From positions 1,302,001-1,366,000 of the forward strand of contig NZ_CP125296.1 in the NCBI RefSeq assembly GCF_030412785.1: 64,000 nucleotides of DNA. The letters are read 5' to 3'. Shown here piece after piece: positions 44,659 to 53,937 of the stretch (position 1 is its first letter; the number at the start of each line of letters is the position of its first letter). The notes beneath the pieces were generated by a model. The model ran no database searches. It saw nothing but the letters and a program-made list of their open reading frames with translations, and was not told the DNA's origin. A program made the position numbers and the translations under genes. Source of the DNA: Paraburkholderia sabiae (GTDB lineage: Bacteria > Pseudomonadota > Gammaproteobacteria > Burkholderiales > Burkholderiaceae).

Positions 44659-47600
44659 ATGCTTGATCCTATCGGCGGCTTTAATCGCATCAAGGACTTT
44701 TTCGTATCGTACGTGGAGACCAGTTTCCGGATCGCGGATCCGGTGGTCGCTGAAACACGGCGGCGTCTGTTGCAAACTGTGAACGTCTTTGCGACCGAGC
44801 CACTGATTGAACCCGTCTTCCGCTATACGTCCAGCCCGAAGCGGCTTGAGCAACTGGCCGCCGAAGATGGCGATGAACTTGGTCCGTTGTCCGCGCAGGG
44901 AAAGATCGCATTTGCTGAACTCGCCCTGAGCGGCCTGTTCAGGGGCGAGCCGGCGGACGGGCCGATACGTAGAAAATCATCATACGCCCCGTACACCCAT
45001 CAGGTTGCGATGCTGGGCAGAGGCATCCGCCCAGGGAAACCTGGCATTGTCACATCCGGAACCGGCTCGGGAAAAACCGAGAGTTTCATGCTCCCGCTGC
45101 TCGCCGCGCTGGCCGACGAAGCAGTGAAGTGGAAAGCGCCTGCACAAGGTTACCTGCAGGCGGACTGGTGGACCGAAAAAGCCGGGAAATGGCAGTCGCG
45201 CCGCACGGGCGAAACCCGGCCACATGCGATGCGTGCGCTGGTTCTCTACCCGATGAATGCGCTGGTGGAAGACCAGATGGTCCGTCTGCGCAGAACGCTT
45301 GACTCTCCCGAAGCGCACGAAGTGATGGATGAGCGCTTCGCGGGAAACCGGATTTTCTTCGGCCAGTACACAAGCGCCACACCCGTCACGGGATACGAAA
45401 CGCACCCTCGACTCGCCGGTGACAAGCAGGAGAAGGAGCGCCGCGCAAGGCGACTTCGCGAGTTGCGCGCCGCAATGAGGCGAATCGAAAAGAACCAGCA
45501 GGCCGCCCGACAGCACGATCGCATCGCGAAGGAAGCCAGAAAGCCAGGGGAGGAGGGGCCCGACGAAACCCGCTACATTTTCCCCTCCGTCGACGGAGGC
45601 GAAATGTCGTCGCGTTGGGACATGCAGAAAACGCCTCCCGATATCCTGGTGACGAACGCGTCCATGCTCGGCGCGATGTTGTCGCGGGAAGTGGAGGATC
45701 CCATCTTCGAAAAGACGAAGGACTGGTTACGGTCTTGCGAAGACGCCTATTTCTACCTGATCTTTGATGAACTGCACCTGGTCCGTGGCTCGTCCGGCAC
45801 GGAAGTGGCCTTTCTGGTCAAAACGCTGATACAACGGCTCGGGCTCGACCAGCCGGGACTCCGGCACAAGTTGCGAATCCTCGCGTCGTCCGCCTCGCTG
45901 CCGATGGAGGGGACGCAGGGCGAGCAATCGATGGCGTATCTGCGCGATCTGTTCGCGCCGTTCGGCACCAGCGCGGGCAAAGATGACCTTGGCACGACGG
46001 ACGCCACGTTCTGGCGTGAGTGCGTTGTCAAAGGCGAGCCCTTCATGCCGGTGTGGACTGCGGGACCGGTATCACCGGAACCCTTCGCGAAGCTCATGCA
46101 ATGCGCGTTCGCGGATGATCAGGGGTTCGTCGCACGTATCGGCGCATCCGGGCAGCTACTCCCAGCGCTGTCAGAAGTGGCGAAGGAGCTTTCCGTTCCG
46201 CATGCCGTGGCGGAGGGAGAACTCATACAACACGTCGCTCAGGCGGCAGCTGCGCTGCTGGCATACGGGTGTACCGGTCCAGAAGGAATCCGGGCAACGG
46301 TAGCGTCCGAAATCTCGTCCCGGGTGTTTGTCCCGACGGCCGCAGACGCTGATCTGGCTGATCTGGCATTGCGTGGACTGATGCTTACGCGAGCGCTTCC
46401 TGAAAGCCGGAGATCGGAAGTCAGTCTCGCTGTTGAAACACCGTCATTCCGCGTGCACACGTTTGTGCGCAATATCGAGGGGCTTTTTGGCGCACCCGGA
46501 CTGACCGATGGGTCGCTAGGCTTCTCGGGGCTGACAGTCGAACGGGGGATTTCGCACGCGAGGCCAGCGAAGGGCGTGCGACGTGGCGCGCGACTCTTCG
46601 AGCTTTTGTATTGCGAAGCCTGCGGAGACCTCTTCCTCGGAGGGCAGAGGGGGCAGAAACTTGGCTCCAGTTCGGCAACGGAGCTCCTTCCTTCATCTGC
46701 CGATCTGGAAAACCTCCCTGAGCGCGCCAGCGCGGAATACTACGACTCGATGACGCTCGAAGATTTCGCTGTCTTCTGGCCTCGTCGGGAGCAATGTTCG
46801 CTTCCTGAGCGTGACTACGACCATTGGGAGCCAGCGTATCTTGACGTCGATACGGGCGTTGTGCGAGTCGATCCTCATGGCGATGTTCCCGACGGCAAGA
46901 TCGGAGGTTATCTTTATTACCAGAAAGAAGCCGCCGTCACGGGCCCCAAAGGAAAGATCACCGGACGACCGTCGGCGCAACCCTTCTGCTGCCCCAAATG
47001 CGGCACCGACTATTCAAACCGTCCGTCCACAAATCGCTCCCGATCCCCCATCCGCGCGTTCCGCACTGGCGTGACGAAGGCGTCCCAGCTTGTTGCGACG
47101 GAGCTTTTTGAGCTGCTGCACGCTATCGGCGCTGAGCCCAAGGGAATCGTCTTTTCGGACAGCCGGCAGGACGCGGCCAATCAGGCGCTTGAGATCGAGC
47201 GGTTGCATCTGCGCGATCTGCGTCGTGAGGTGCTTGTGACTGCGGCCAGACAGGCAGCTCAGGCAGCGTCTGACCAGTGGATGACGCAGGAGGAATTCTT
47301 CGCGCGTTTGGGTCAGATTCCCGACAACGACGAAAACGTCGACAGGCGCAACCAGTTGATAACGCAATACGCCGCCATGCAAGGGAAGGCCAGGCCCGTC
47401 GATGGCGGCAGATGCGTGAAACTGGACCAGCTCCTTCAGTATGCGGCCTCGGACGGCTCCACGGGCGCTATTGTTAGCGAGCTGGTGCGAATGGGCATAC
47501 ACCCATTCGATGAGGCAGGGCGCACACCTTTCAAGGGAGAGCCGTGGTATCGCCTGTTCGAAGCAGACTCCGGCAAGGTGCGATATCGCTCGACCCTTGC

Positions 47601-50550
47601 TCAGGCCGCAAAGGACGAACTCAACGGACGGATACTCGACAGGCAGTATGAGCTCATTGATGACGTCATCTTCGCAAACACCTTTTTTGCGCTCGAAGAA
47701 ACGGGGCTCGCTTACCCGTCAATATCTGACAAACCGGGGCAGGAGGACGACAGGCTCGATGCATGGCTTCGGGTTTTTGCGAGCGCATACCGGATACGCA
47801 ACAATCGCTATGCCGACGAGCGGATGACTGAGTGGGTCACTGGCGATTCCGTCTCGAACCGGCGAACCGTGCGTTTCGCGAAAAGCGTGTTCGGCGAAGC
47901 CAACTACATTGATGGTCTGACTGGCGTGCTCGACAGGTTTGCAAGCCGCGGGCACAAGAGCGGCATGTTTGAGATAGGCGGTCTGTACCTCAGGCTGGCC
48001 AAGGAGACGGATCACTACTGGCGCTGCGCAAACTGCAAGCGGGTACATCTCCATCTCGGGGTCAACCTCTGCACGCGCTGCGCCTTGCCGCTCGACACCG
48101 CGCCCTCAGGCGTGGTCAGCGACTTGTGGCAGGAGAACTTTCTGGGGTTGCGGATACTGCGCGGCGAGCAGCAGGGCGTCAACCGGTTCAGGCTGCGTGT
48201 TGAAGAGCTCACGGGACAAACCGACGATTTCCCGGAGAGGTTGCGGCGCTTCAAGGGGATCTTCGTCGACGGCGAAAGCGAAATCCAGAAGCTCGCGTCA
48301 GAAATCGACATGCTCTCTGTCACAACGACGATGGAGGTCGGGATTGACATTGGGGCCTTGCAAAGCGTGTATCAGGCGAACATGCCGCCCCAACGGTTCA
48401 ACTACCAGCAGCGTGTCGGCCGCGCTGGGCGCCGCGGACAGGCATTTTCGTTCGTCGTCACGTTTTGTCGCGGTCGCAGTCACGACGCGTACTATTTTGC
48501 GCACCCGAAGGCAATTACGGGTGACCCGCCGCCACCGCCATTCCTCGCCGTCAGCCATGATCCGATACCGCTCAGACTGCTAAAGAAGGCATGGCTGAGG
48601 CAAGCGTTCGCACTGCTCAGACGGGAGTGCGCGGCCAGCGGCAGGGAGTTTCCCGGCGATCGTCTCGTGCCGCCTGACGTGCACGGCGAATATGTGACGA
48701 CAAGGGATTACTACGATGACGCAGATGCAAACTGGCCAGAACGCCTGCGTGCTGCGCTGGAGCGCTCCACGGAAGTTCGCGACAGCTTTGTCAACGCCGC
48801 GACGTTCAGCACTGACCAGAGACAGCGCTTGCTGAGTGAAGCGACCGTCGGGAATCTCGTTGGCGAGATCAACGGACTGCGCTCCCAGGCGCCCCAAGTC
48901 AGCATCGGACTTGCCCGCTTCCTGGCCGAAGCGGGGATCCTTCCCATGTACGGGATGGCGACGCGGGTTCGGGAACTGTATCTGGGGCTGAGGGCGGAAG
49001 AGGAAAAGTCATCGACAGACTATCAATGGTCGACGATGGATCGCGACCTTGACCTGGCGGTATTCGAGTTCGCACCGGGTGCAGTCCTCGTAAAGGACAA
49101 GCAGAGACACAAGGTCATTGGCTTTACGGGAGACCTCGCCGAGCCTCTTCGGAGAGGAAAAGAGGTCGAACTGCGCGCCGTGTCAGGGTGGATCGAGTCA
49201 ACGACGTATGTTGCGCTTTGTCCTCACTGCGGATCGGCAAGGCATGAAGAACAGGCGCCCGTCGAACCACGCACCTGCGACGACTGTCACGGGACCATTG
49301 CAGCGGACGTGTTCAGGCGGTATGTGACGCCCGCTGCGTTCCGCACGGATTTTCACCCGAGGAGCGATTCGGAGGAGACGGGTCGAATGGCGACAAGAAC
49401 GGTCGCTACCGTGTTGCGGGAAGGCGATGGGCCCAGGTGCGGACAGGTAACCGTCCGGCGGGGAGCGGATGTCACCATCATGCAACTGAACGACGGAGTC
49501 TCCGGGGACGACGGCGAAGGCGAGCAGTTCTCGGTGGATCTGGTGGAAGAACGTGCGGTGCCTGTTCCGCTAACGTCCGGGTATGCGAAGATCGATGGAA
49601 CGCAGGCCATCGATTCTGCGATACGTGAGAGCCAGCGTGGCTCACGCTGGTCGCCTCAGGGCTTCGGTCAACGCTTTGGATTGATAGCCCGCAAAAAGAC
49701 CGAGGCGCTGTACCTTCAGCTTGACGAATTCGACTCGCGCCTCTCCCTGCGTAGCGTTGCCCGTCGTGGTCAGTATTCCCACTTGCCGACTCGCGCCGCC
49801 GCTATCAGCGCCACCCAGATTCTTGTCCACAAGGCGGCCCTCGAACTGGATGTTTCCCCGGACGAGTTTGAGGCGCTGGAGCCGCGACTCAGGGCTGGCA
49901 AGCCAATGCTTCAGATCGCCGATGCGCTGATCAATGGTTCCGGTCTGTGCAGAAGGCTTGGCGAGACAGAAAGGGCATCCGGCTCGCCCCGGATCATTGA
50001 CATCATTCATTCGATTCTCGCCGACACACACACGTGGCCGCTCCAGGACTTTCTCGGAACTGATTCGGATGGCGATCATGCGCGGCAGTGTCAGACATCC
50101 TGCTATCGCTGCATTCAGCGTTATGGCAATCGCAGGTACCACGGACTGCTGGACTGGCGGCTCGGTTTGTCCTATCTGCGCGCCATGGCGTCACCTGGCT
50201 ACAGTTGCGGGCTTGACGGGCGCGACCTGCATCTGCCCGAGATAAGCGGGTGGCTGGAACGGGCGCATGAGCTGACCCAGGAGGTAGCGGAAATGCGGCG
50301 CGGCACACTGTCGTACGAGCGTCTTCCAGAATCAGGGTTGCCGTCGCTTGTTATCCGAACGGTGAACGGAGCGATTACAGGTCGCGTTGTAGTTCTTCAT
50401 CCGCTCTGGCTCGATACGGACGACGTTACAAGGAGGTTGCTGGGCTCTGACTGGCGGGCCGAAACCCAGTACGTTGACACCTTCAACCTTGAGCGCCGCC
50501 CTCTTCGCAAACTGGCCGATCTGCAGTCCGCGGCAAGCCGCAGCGATTGA
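44659..50550 (+). CDS. druE: DruE giant helicase with MZB/DUF1998 tail
   Basis: 1963 residues, the hallmark Druantia gene. Helicase motifs: TSGTGSGKTESF (Walker A, about 133), LIFDELHLVRGSSGTE (DExH, about 369), SVTTTMEVGIDIGALQ and QQRVGRAGRRGQA (motif VI, about 1250). Zinc ribbons appear at CEACGDLFLGG (about 653), CCPKCGTDY (about 776), CANCKRVHLHLG with CTRCALPL (about 1120) and CPHCGSARH with CDDCHG (about 1520). The C-terminus CQTSCYRCIQRYGN and LLDWRLGLSYL is the MZB/DUF1998 four-Cys signature. It is expected to unwind or translocate on phage DNA. GGGGG before the ATG at 44659 is the ribosome site. Confidence 0.88.
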   Translation: MLDPIGGFNRIKDFFVSYVETSFRIADPVVAETRRRLLQTVNVFATEPLIEPVFRYTSSPKRLEQLAAEDGDELGPLSAQGKIAFAELALSGLFRGEPADGPIRRKSSYAPYTHQVAMLGRGIRPGKPGIVTSGTGSGKTESFMLPLLAALADEAVKWKAPAQGYLQADWWTEKAGKWQSRRTGETRPHAMRALVLYPMNALVEDQMVRLRRTLDSPEAHEVMDERFAGNRIFFGQYTSATPVTGYETHPRLAGDKQEKERRARRLRELRAAMRRIEKNQQAARQHDRIAKEARKPGEEGPDETRYIFPSVDGGEMSSRWDMQKTPPDILVTNASMLGAMLSREVEDPIFEKTKDWLRSCEDAYFYLIFDELHLVRGSSGTEVAFLVKTLIQRLGLDQPGLRHKLRILASSASLPMEGTQGEQSMAYLRDLFAPFGTSAGKDDLGTTDATFWRECVVKGEPFMPVWTAGPVSPEPFAKLMQCAFADDQGFVARIGASGQLLPALSEVAKELSVPHAVAEGELIQHVAQAAAALLAYGCTGPEGIRATVASEISSRVFVPTAADADLADLALRGLMLTRALPESRRSEVSLAVETPSFRVHTFVRNIEGLFGAPGLTDGSLGFSGLTVERGISHARPAKGVRRGARLFELLYCEACGDLFLGGQRGQKLGSSSATELLPSSADLENLPERASAEYYDSMTLEDFAVFWPRREQCSLPERDYDHWEPAYLDVDTGVVRVDPHGDVPDGKIGGYLYYQKEAAVTGPKGKITGRPSAQPFCCPKCGTDYSNRPSTNRSRSPIRAFRTGVTKASQLVATELFELLHAIGAEPKGIVFSDSRQDAANQALEIERLHLRDLRREVLVTAARQAAQAASDQWMTQEEFFARLGQIPDNDENVDRRNQLITQYAAMQGKARPVDGGRCVKLDQLLQYAASDGSTGAIVSELVRMGIHPFDEAGRTPFKGEPWYRLFEADSGKVRYRSTLAQAAKDELNGRILDRQYELIDDVIFANTFFALEETGLAYPSISDKPGQEDDRLDAWLRVFASAYRIRNNRYADERMTEWVTGDSVSNRRTVRFAKSVFGEANYIDGLTGVLDRFASRGHKSGMFEIGGLYLRLAKETDHYWRCANCKRVHLHLGVNLCTRCALPLDTAPSGVVSDLWQENFLGLRILRGEQQGVNRFRLRVEELTGQTDDFPERLRRFKGIFVDGESEIQKLASEIDMLSVTTTMEVGIDIGALQSVYQANMPPQRFNYQQRVGRAGRRGQAFSFVVTFCRGRSHDAYYFAHPKAITGDPPPPPFLAVSHDPIPLRLLKKAWLRQAFALLRRECAASGREFPGDRLVPPDVHGEYVTTRDYYDDADANWPERLRAALERSTEVRDSFVNAATFSTDQRQRLLSEATVGNLVGEINGLRSQAPQVSIGLARFLAEAGILPMYGMATRVRELYLGLRAEEEKSSTDYQWSTMDRDLDLAVFEFAPGAVLVKDKQRHKVIGFTGDLAEPLRRGKEVELRAVSGWIESTTYVALCPHCGSARHEEQAPVEPRTCDDCHGTIAADVFRRYVTPAAFRTDFHPRSDSEETGRMATRTVATVLREGDGPRCGQVTVRRGADVTIMQLNDGVSGDDGEGEQFSVDLVEERAVPVPLTSGYAKIDGTQAIDSAIRESQRGSRWSPQGFGQRFGLIARKKTEALYLQLDEFDSRLSLRSVARRGQYSHLPTRAAAISATQILVHKAALELDVSPDEFEALEPRLRAGKPMLQIADALINGSGLCRRLGETERASGSPRIIDIIHSILADTHTWPLQDFLGTDSDGDHARQCQTSCYRCIQRYGNRRYHGLLDWRLGLSYLRAMASPGYSCGLDGRDLHLPEISGWLERAHELTQEVAEMRRGTLSYERLPESGLPSLVIRTVNGAITGRVVVLHPLWLDTDDVTRRLLGSDWRAETQYVDTFNLERRPLRKLADLQSAASRSD

Positions 50551-51123
50551 GCCGAATGGACCGACAATCGCCGTCACGGTGTGTGGCGGCGAACACGGTC
50601 ATGTCAGCGGGTGGGCGGCCGGCTCGGGCAGTCGCGGCGGCCGGCCGGTGGTTCGCATAAAAAGGCGTTTCGTCTTCAGCGAGTCAGGGAGCGCCGCGCC
50701 AGCGATGTCTGGATCAATATGGATTGCCCACGCGGATATCTCGCACGCAGAAGCGCGATCTGCAGCGAACCTGCGATACCCCTGTTCGCCCGCGTAGCTC
50801 GTTCGGAAGGATGGCGTTTGTTCAGCACCGGTCTAGCATGAGGCGGGGGCGTCCGGCGACGCAGGGTCGTCGGAGGTTTCGACTCTGCGCTGGACATCAC
50901 GATGCCATCGATCAACCGAATCATCCTGTTTGTGTTAGCGTGGTCAAAACTGTGCGTGCATAAAGGGAAATAAATCGGGAGATGTCTCGCAATCCCGATA
51001 GCTATTGGCGCTGCATTAGGTGCAGCAACTGGAAGTGTGGGCCTTCCGCCGCGCTGGGAGCGGCAATAGGTGGTCAATTGGGAGCATGCTCCAGGAGGCC
51101 GCCGCGCTGGTAAAGGAGACATC
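50551..51123. other. gap with a glycine-zipper gene remnant (50982-51113)
   Basis: A 43-codon ATG frame at 50982 reads PSAALGAAIGGQLGA in one frame while the overlapping frame reads AIPIAIGAALGAATGSVG. Joined across a frameshift, these make a glycine-zipper membrane segment, so a small zipper gene probably decayed here. The rest (50551-50980) shows a GGCCGGC/GCCGGCC inverted repeat and no coding frame. Confidence 0.35.
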
Positions 51124-51600
51124 GTGACGGTCAAGCGTATGGACAACGTCGGCATCGTAGTAGCCGACATTGATGCCGCCATTGAGTTCTTCACCGACCT
51201 TGGCCTTGAGCTTGAGGGACGCGCCCCAATCGAAGGAGACTGGGCAGATGGCGTCACTGGCTTGCGCGGCATGCGCGTCGAGATTGCCATGATGCGTACG
51301 CCGGACGGTCATAGCCGGCTCGAGATCTCCCGGTTTCTCGCGCCACCCGTGGTCGCCGATCATCGTAACGCCCCGGTGAACGCGCTCGGGTACCTGCGTG
51401 TCATGTTCACTGTCGAGGACATCGACGATACGCTCGCCCGCCTCGGCAGACACGGCGCGACCCTCGTTGGCGACGTGGTGCAATACGCAGACACGTATCG
51501 GCTCTGCTACATCCGGGGTCCCGAGGGAATTCTCATCGGGCTCGCCCAGGAACTGGGACTGCAGGCCTCGCGCGCGAAAGCCAACGGACATACGCAATGA
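51124..51600 (+). CDS. VOC-family (glyoxalase/bleomycin resistance) protein
   Basis: 158 residues from the GTG at 51124, which follows AAAGGAG by 7 bp; the upstream ORF start at 51070 lacks a site. Two beta-alpha-beta-beta-beta repeats are recognisable: MDNVGIVVADIDAAIEFFTDLGLEL and, later, FTVEDIDDTLARLGRHGATLV, ending YIRGPEGILIGLAQEL with the C-terminal Glu-type metal ligand. VOC proteins are metal enzymes (glyoxalase I, dioxygenases) or antibiotic-binding proteins. The substrate is unknown, and no neighbour informs it. Confidence 0.8.
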   Translation: MTVKRMDNVGIVVADIDAAIEFFTDLGLELEGRAPIEGDWADGVTGLRGMRVEIAMMRTPDGHSRLEISRFLAPPVVADHRNAPVNALGYLRVMFTVEDIDDTLARLGRHGATLVGDVVQYADTYRLCYIRGPEGILIGLAQELGLQASRAKANGHTQ

Positions 51601-52096
51601 GATGAGAAGCCTCACGGGTACCTGATACATCTTCTTCGTCCGTGTCGCTCGCCCGCCATCTGATCTCCAGATGTTCATTCTTCTCCATTGTTCACGCGCC
51701 GTGTACACAAAACGGAATTGAGCAAACGGGCGGTCCCTTTGTACGGTCGTACGCCTGTTTCGCTGCTACACGCCTGAAACTCGCTGCCAATGTTCTTCGC
51801 GGTGTAACCGTCGCCGCATCCTCCAATAGCCTTGCGCGGTTCCTCAAGAAAACTTCCACGCCGCCCCGATACGCTCGTTGACTTCAGCGAGTCGGCCTGC
51901 TGACTCACGCGAGTCAGCGCCTTGCTATCGCTTGCCCAACCCGATCACATGTCGCTGCCGTTTAACCCGGTATTGCCGGTCCGTCAGCGGTGCAACGGGA
52001 ACGATCCCGGACGCGTCATGCAACCGCAGACATTGGGGCATTGGGGCGATGCGCATTGAGCCCGTTCGTGGCCGGCACAGTGATGGATGAACTCAT
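51601..52096. other. gap with 47-bp element, copy 2, and a hairpin
   Basis: No supported gene. Holds the 47-bp element (51829-51875) and a perfect 8-bp stem with an ACGC loop (51899-51918), GCTGACTC/GAGTCAGC. The rest precedes the response regulator at 52097. Confidence 0.4.
51829..51875. repeat. 47-bp element, copy 2
   Basis: Ungapped match to 33082-33128, with 10 differences that are all transitions. Followed 23 bp later by a hairpin, as in copy 1. It keeps CCCGATAC but has CTCAAGA in place of CTTGAGA. Confidence 0.6.
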
Positions 52097-52816
52097 ATGA
52101 ACAGCAACGCACTTCACGTACTGATCCTGGATGGGAACCGGGATCTTTGCGCAGGTCTTCGCGTCTTCTTCACGAATAGCGGGGTGACGGTATCGATCGC
52201 GCACGAGGCACCGCGTCTCGACTGGTTACTCGAAGAGGTTCGGCCATCGATCGTTGTGCTCGATGTATCGTTGCGACGCCCCGATGGTCTCGCCTTGCTC
52301 GCGCAGTTGCGCGCCGGGCACGAATACATGCCGGTGATCGTGCTGAACGCACGCGCCGACGCAAACGAGCGCATCGTGGCTTTCGAAATGGGTGCCGACG
52401 ACTGTCTGGGTAAGCCATTTTTCCCACAGGAACTGCTGGCAAGAATCCGCGCCGTCATTCGGCGCGTCTCGCCGCGTGCGGAGGCACTCCCGACAGTCAC
52501 AGGCACGCCCCATCGCACCGTGTCGTTCGGCGCGTTCAGGCTCGACCTGACATCGCGGACCCTTTTCCTCAACGGCGAGCCCGTCGAGATGAAGGAGCGT
52601 GAGTTTTCGCTGCTTGAGGTCTTCGCGCGCTATCCGAGACAGGAACTGCCTCGTGCCAAGATCCTGGCGCTTTTACATGGCGCAGGCACGTCGGTGCTCG
52701 AGAGGAGCGTCGATGTCCCGATCTGGCGGCTGCGTCGCGTGCTGTCTGCTGACCCGTCAGCCTCACACTACATCCAGACGGTGCGAGGCGTTGGCTATGT
52801 GTTCATCCCAGGGTGA
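52097..52816 (+). CDS. OmpR/PhoB-type response regulator, receiver partly degenerate
   Basis: 239 residues: a receiver domain (about 1-120) and a winged-helix DNA-binding domain (about 140-239, ending SHYIQTVRGVGYVFIPG). The phospho-acceptor Asp (VVLDVSL, about 54) and the Lys of LGKPF (about 105) are present. The acidic pair near the N-terminus is LDGNRD where DD is usual, and the conserved Thr/Ser after beta-4 is Asn (VLNARAD). Phosphorylation may therefore be weak or absent. No histidine kinase lies next to it, so it is an orphan regulator. Confidence 0.85.
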   Translation: MNSNALHVLILDGNRDLCAGLRVFFTNSGVTVSIAHEAPRLDWLLEEVRPSIVVLDVSLRRPDGLALLAQLRAGHEYMPVIVLNARADANERIVAFEMGADDCLGKPFFPQELLARIRAVIRRVSPRAEALPTVTGTPHRTVSFGAFRLDLTSRTLFLNGEPVEMKEREFSLLEVFARYPRQELPRAKILALLHGAGTSVLERSVDVPIWRLRRVLSADPSASHYIQTVRGVGYVFIPG

Positions 52817-52945
52817 CGCTCTACGCGAACGTCTCTGGTACGCATTCGCCACCGTAGGGAAACCGTGCCGTCAACGCTTTCCCGCATCTGCGATCGTCGC
52901 TCTCGACGGGAACTGGCGCCCGTCTCGCCAGAGAATCCTGCGATC

Positions 52946-52971
52946 AATAGCGGGACGGGCTAACCGCTATT
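52946..52971. terminator. bidirectional hairpin between convergent genes
   Basis: AATAGCGG and CCGCTATT are perfect 8-bp arms around a 10-nt loop, overlapping the iclR-type gene's stop and 130 bp after the response regulator. No strong T-run. Confidence 0.45.
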
Positions 52972-53773
52972 CCAGGGTCCGTATTGAATTGCTGATACCT
53001 CTCGCGCAGTCGATAACGGCAGGCGCGAGCTTCTGACGCGCATCATCGAAAGTCCATCTACTCGTAGGCGCAACCACATGCACGGCAGCAACAGGCCGCC
53101 CCTGACTGCCGACCACGGGCGCGGCGATCGACATGTCGCCGATGAACAGCTCCTCGCGGTTGGCTGCATAGCCTTGCTGACGCGCCTCCGCGAGTCTTTC
53201 GCCGAGCGTGGCGAGTTCCGTCACGGTGTTCGGCGTGAACGCCACCCGGTTCATCTGTTCGAGCCGCGCGAGCGCTTCGTCGACGGGTAATGCGCTCAGG
53301 AACGCGCGCCCGCTGCCTGTGCAATACATCGGAATGCGGCTGCCGATGGGCATGTGGATCGGCACGAACTTCGTCGACACGAAACGTGACACGTAGACCA
53401 TCTCGTCGTCGTCCGGTTCGGTCAGATTCGTCGTCTCGCCCGTGATGTTCGTCAGTTCCGACAGGAAAGGATTCGCGACATCGATCAGCGTATCGGCGGC
53501 GAGATAGTTGAAGCCAATCTGCATCACGCGCGGCGTGAGCTGATAGCGGCGCGTCAACGGATGCTTGCGGATATAGCCGAGCTTTTCGAGCGTGTAGACC
53601 ATCCGCTGCGCCGAGCTCTTCGACATCGACGCCGCTTCCGCGACTTCAGCCAGCGTCATCGTGCGGCGCTTCGCGCTGAATGCGCGCAGCACGCTCAAAC
53701 CCTTTTCCAGCGACTGGTTGAAGAGCAGGTCGGGGCCATTCGGGGCACCGTCGTCTGCAGGCGAAATGTCCAT
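52967..53773 (-). CDS. IclR-family transcriptional regulator
   Basis: 268 residues. The winged-helix N-terminus (SLEKGLSVLRAFSAKRRTMTLAEVAEAASMSKSSAQRMVYTLEKLGYI) is followed by the IclR effector domain (about 85-260; HMPIGSRIPMYCTGSGRAFLSALP, and GYAANREELFIGDMSIAAPVV). It is divergent from an amino-acid/polyamine-type ABC transporter operon and probably controls it through palindromes in the shared 164-bp gap. The effector is unknown. Confidence 0.92.
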   Translation of the reverse strand: MDISPADDGAPNGPDLLFNQSLEKGLSVLRAFSAKRRTMTLAEVAEAASMSKSSAQRMVYTLEKLGYIRKHPLTRRYQLTPRVMQIGFNYLAADTLIDVANPFLSELTNITGETTNLTEPDDDEMVYVSRFVSTKFVPIHMPIGSRIPMYCTGSGRAFLSALPVDEALARLEQMNRVAFTPNTVTELATLGERLAEARQQGYAANREELFIGDMSIAAPVVGSQGRPVAAVHVVAPTSRWTFDDARQKLAPAVIDCARGISNSIRTLE

Positions 53774-53792
53774 TGTCGTCTCGATCCTGAAC

Positions 53793-53829
53793 GCGATATC
53801 GCAGCATAGTGTATCGCATATCGATATGC
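53793..53829. promoter_or_regulatory. candidate IclR operator palindromes
   Basis: GCGATATCGC (53793-53802) and GCATATCGATATGC (53816-53829) are perfect palindromes 13 bp apart in the divergent region. The second resembles IclR-class sites with a central CATATCG. Confidence 0.5.
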
Positions 53830-53937
53830 AAAAATCTCTTTGCGATTTTTTTGATTCGATTATTATGGTTCGGCGGTCACAAAACGAAATCAGCCGGCGC
53901 TCGTCGCTGACATGCCGGCCCCTGCCTGGAGATATGC

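Noticed and set aside
50676..51290. 204-codon minus frame over the VOC gene start
   Set aside because: Overlaps the VOC gene antisense and has a Pro/Arg/Ser-rich shadow composition.
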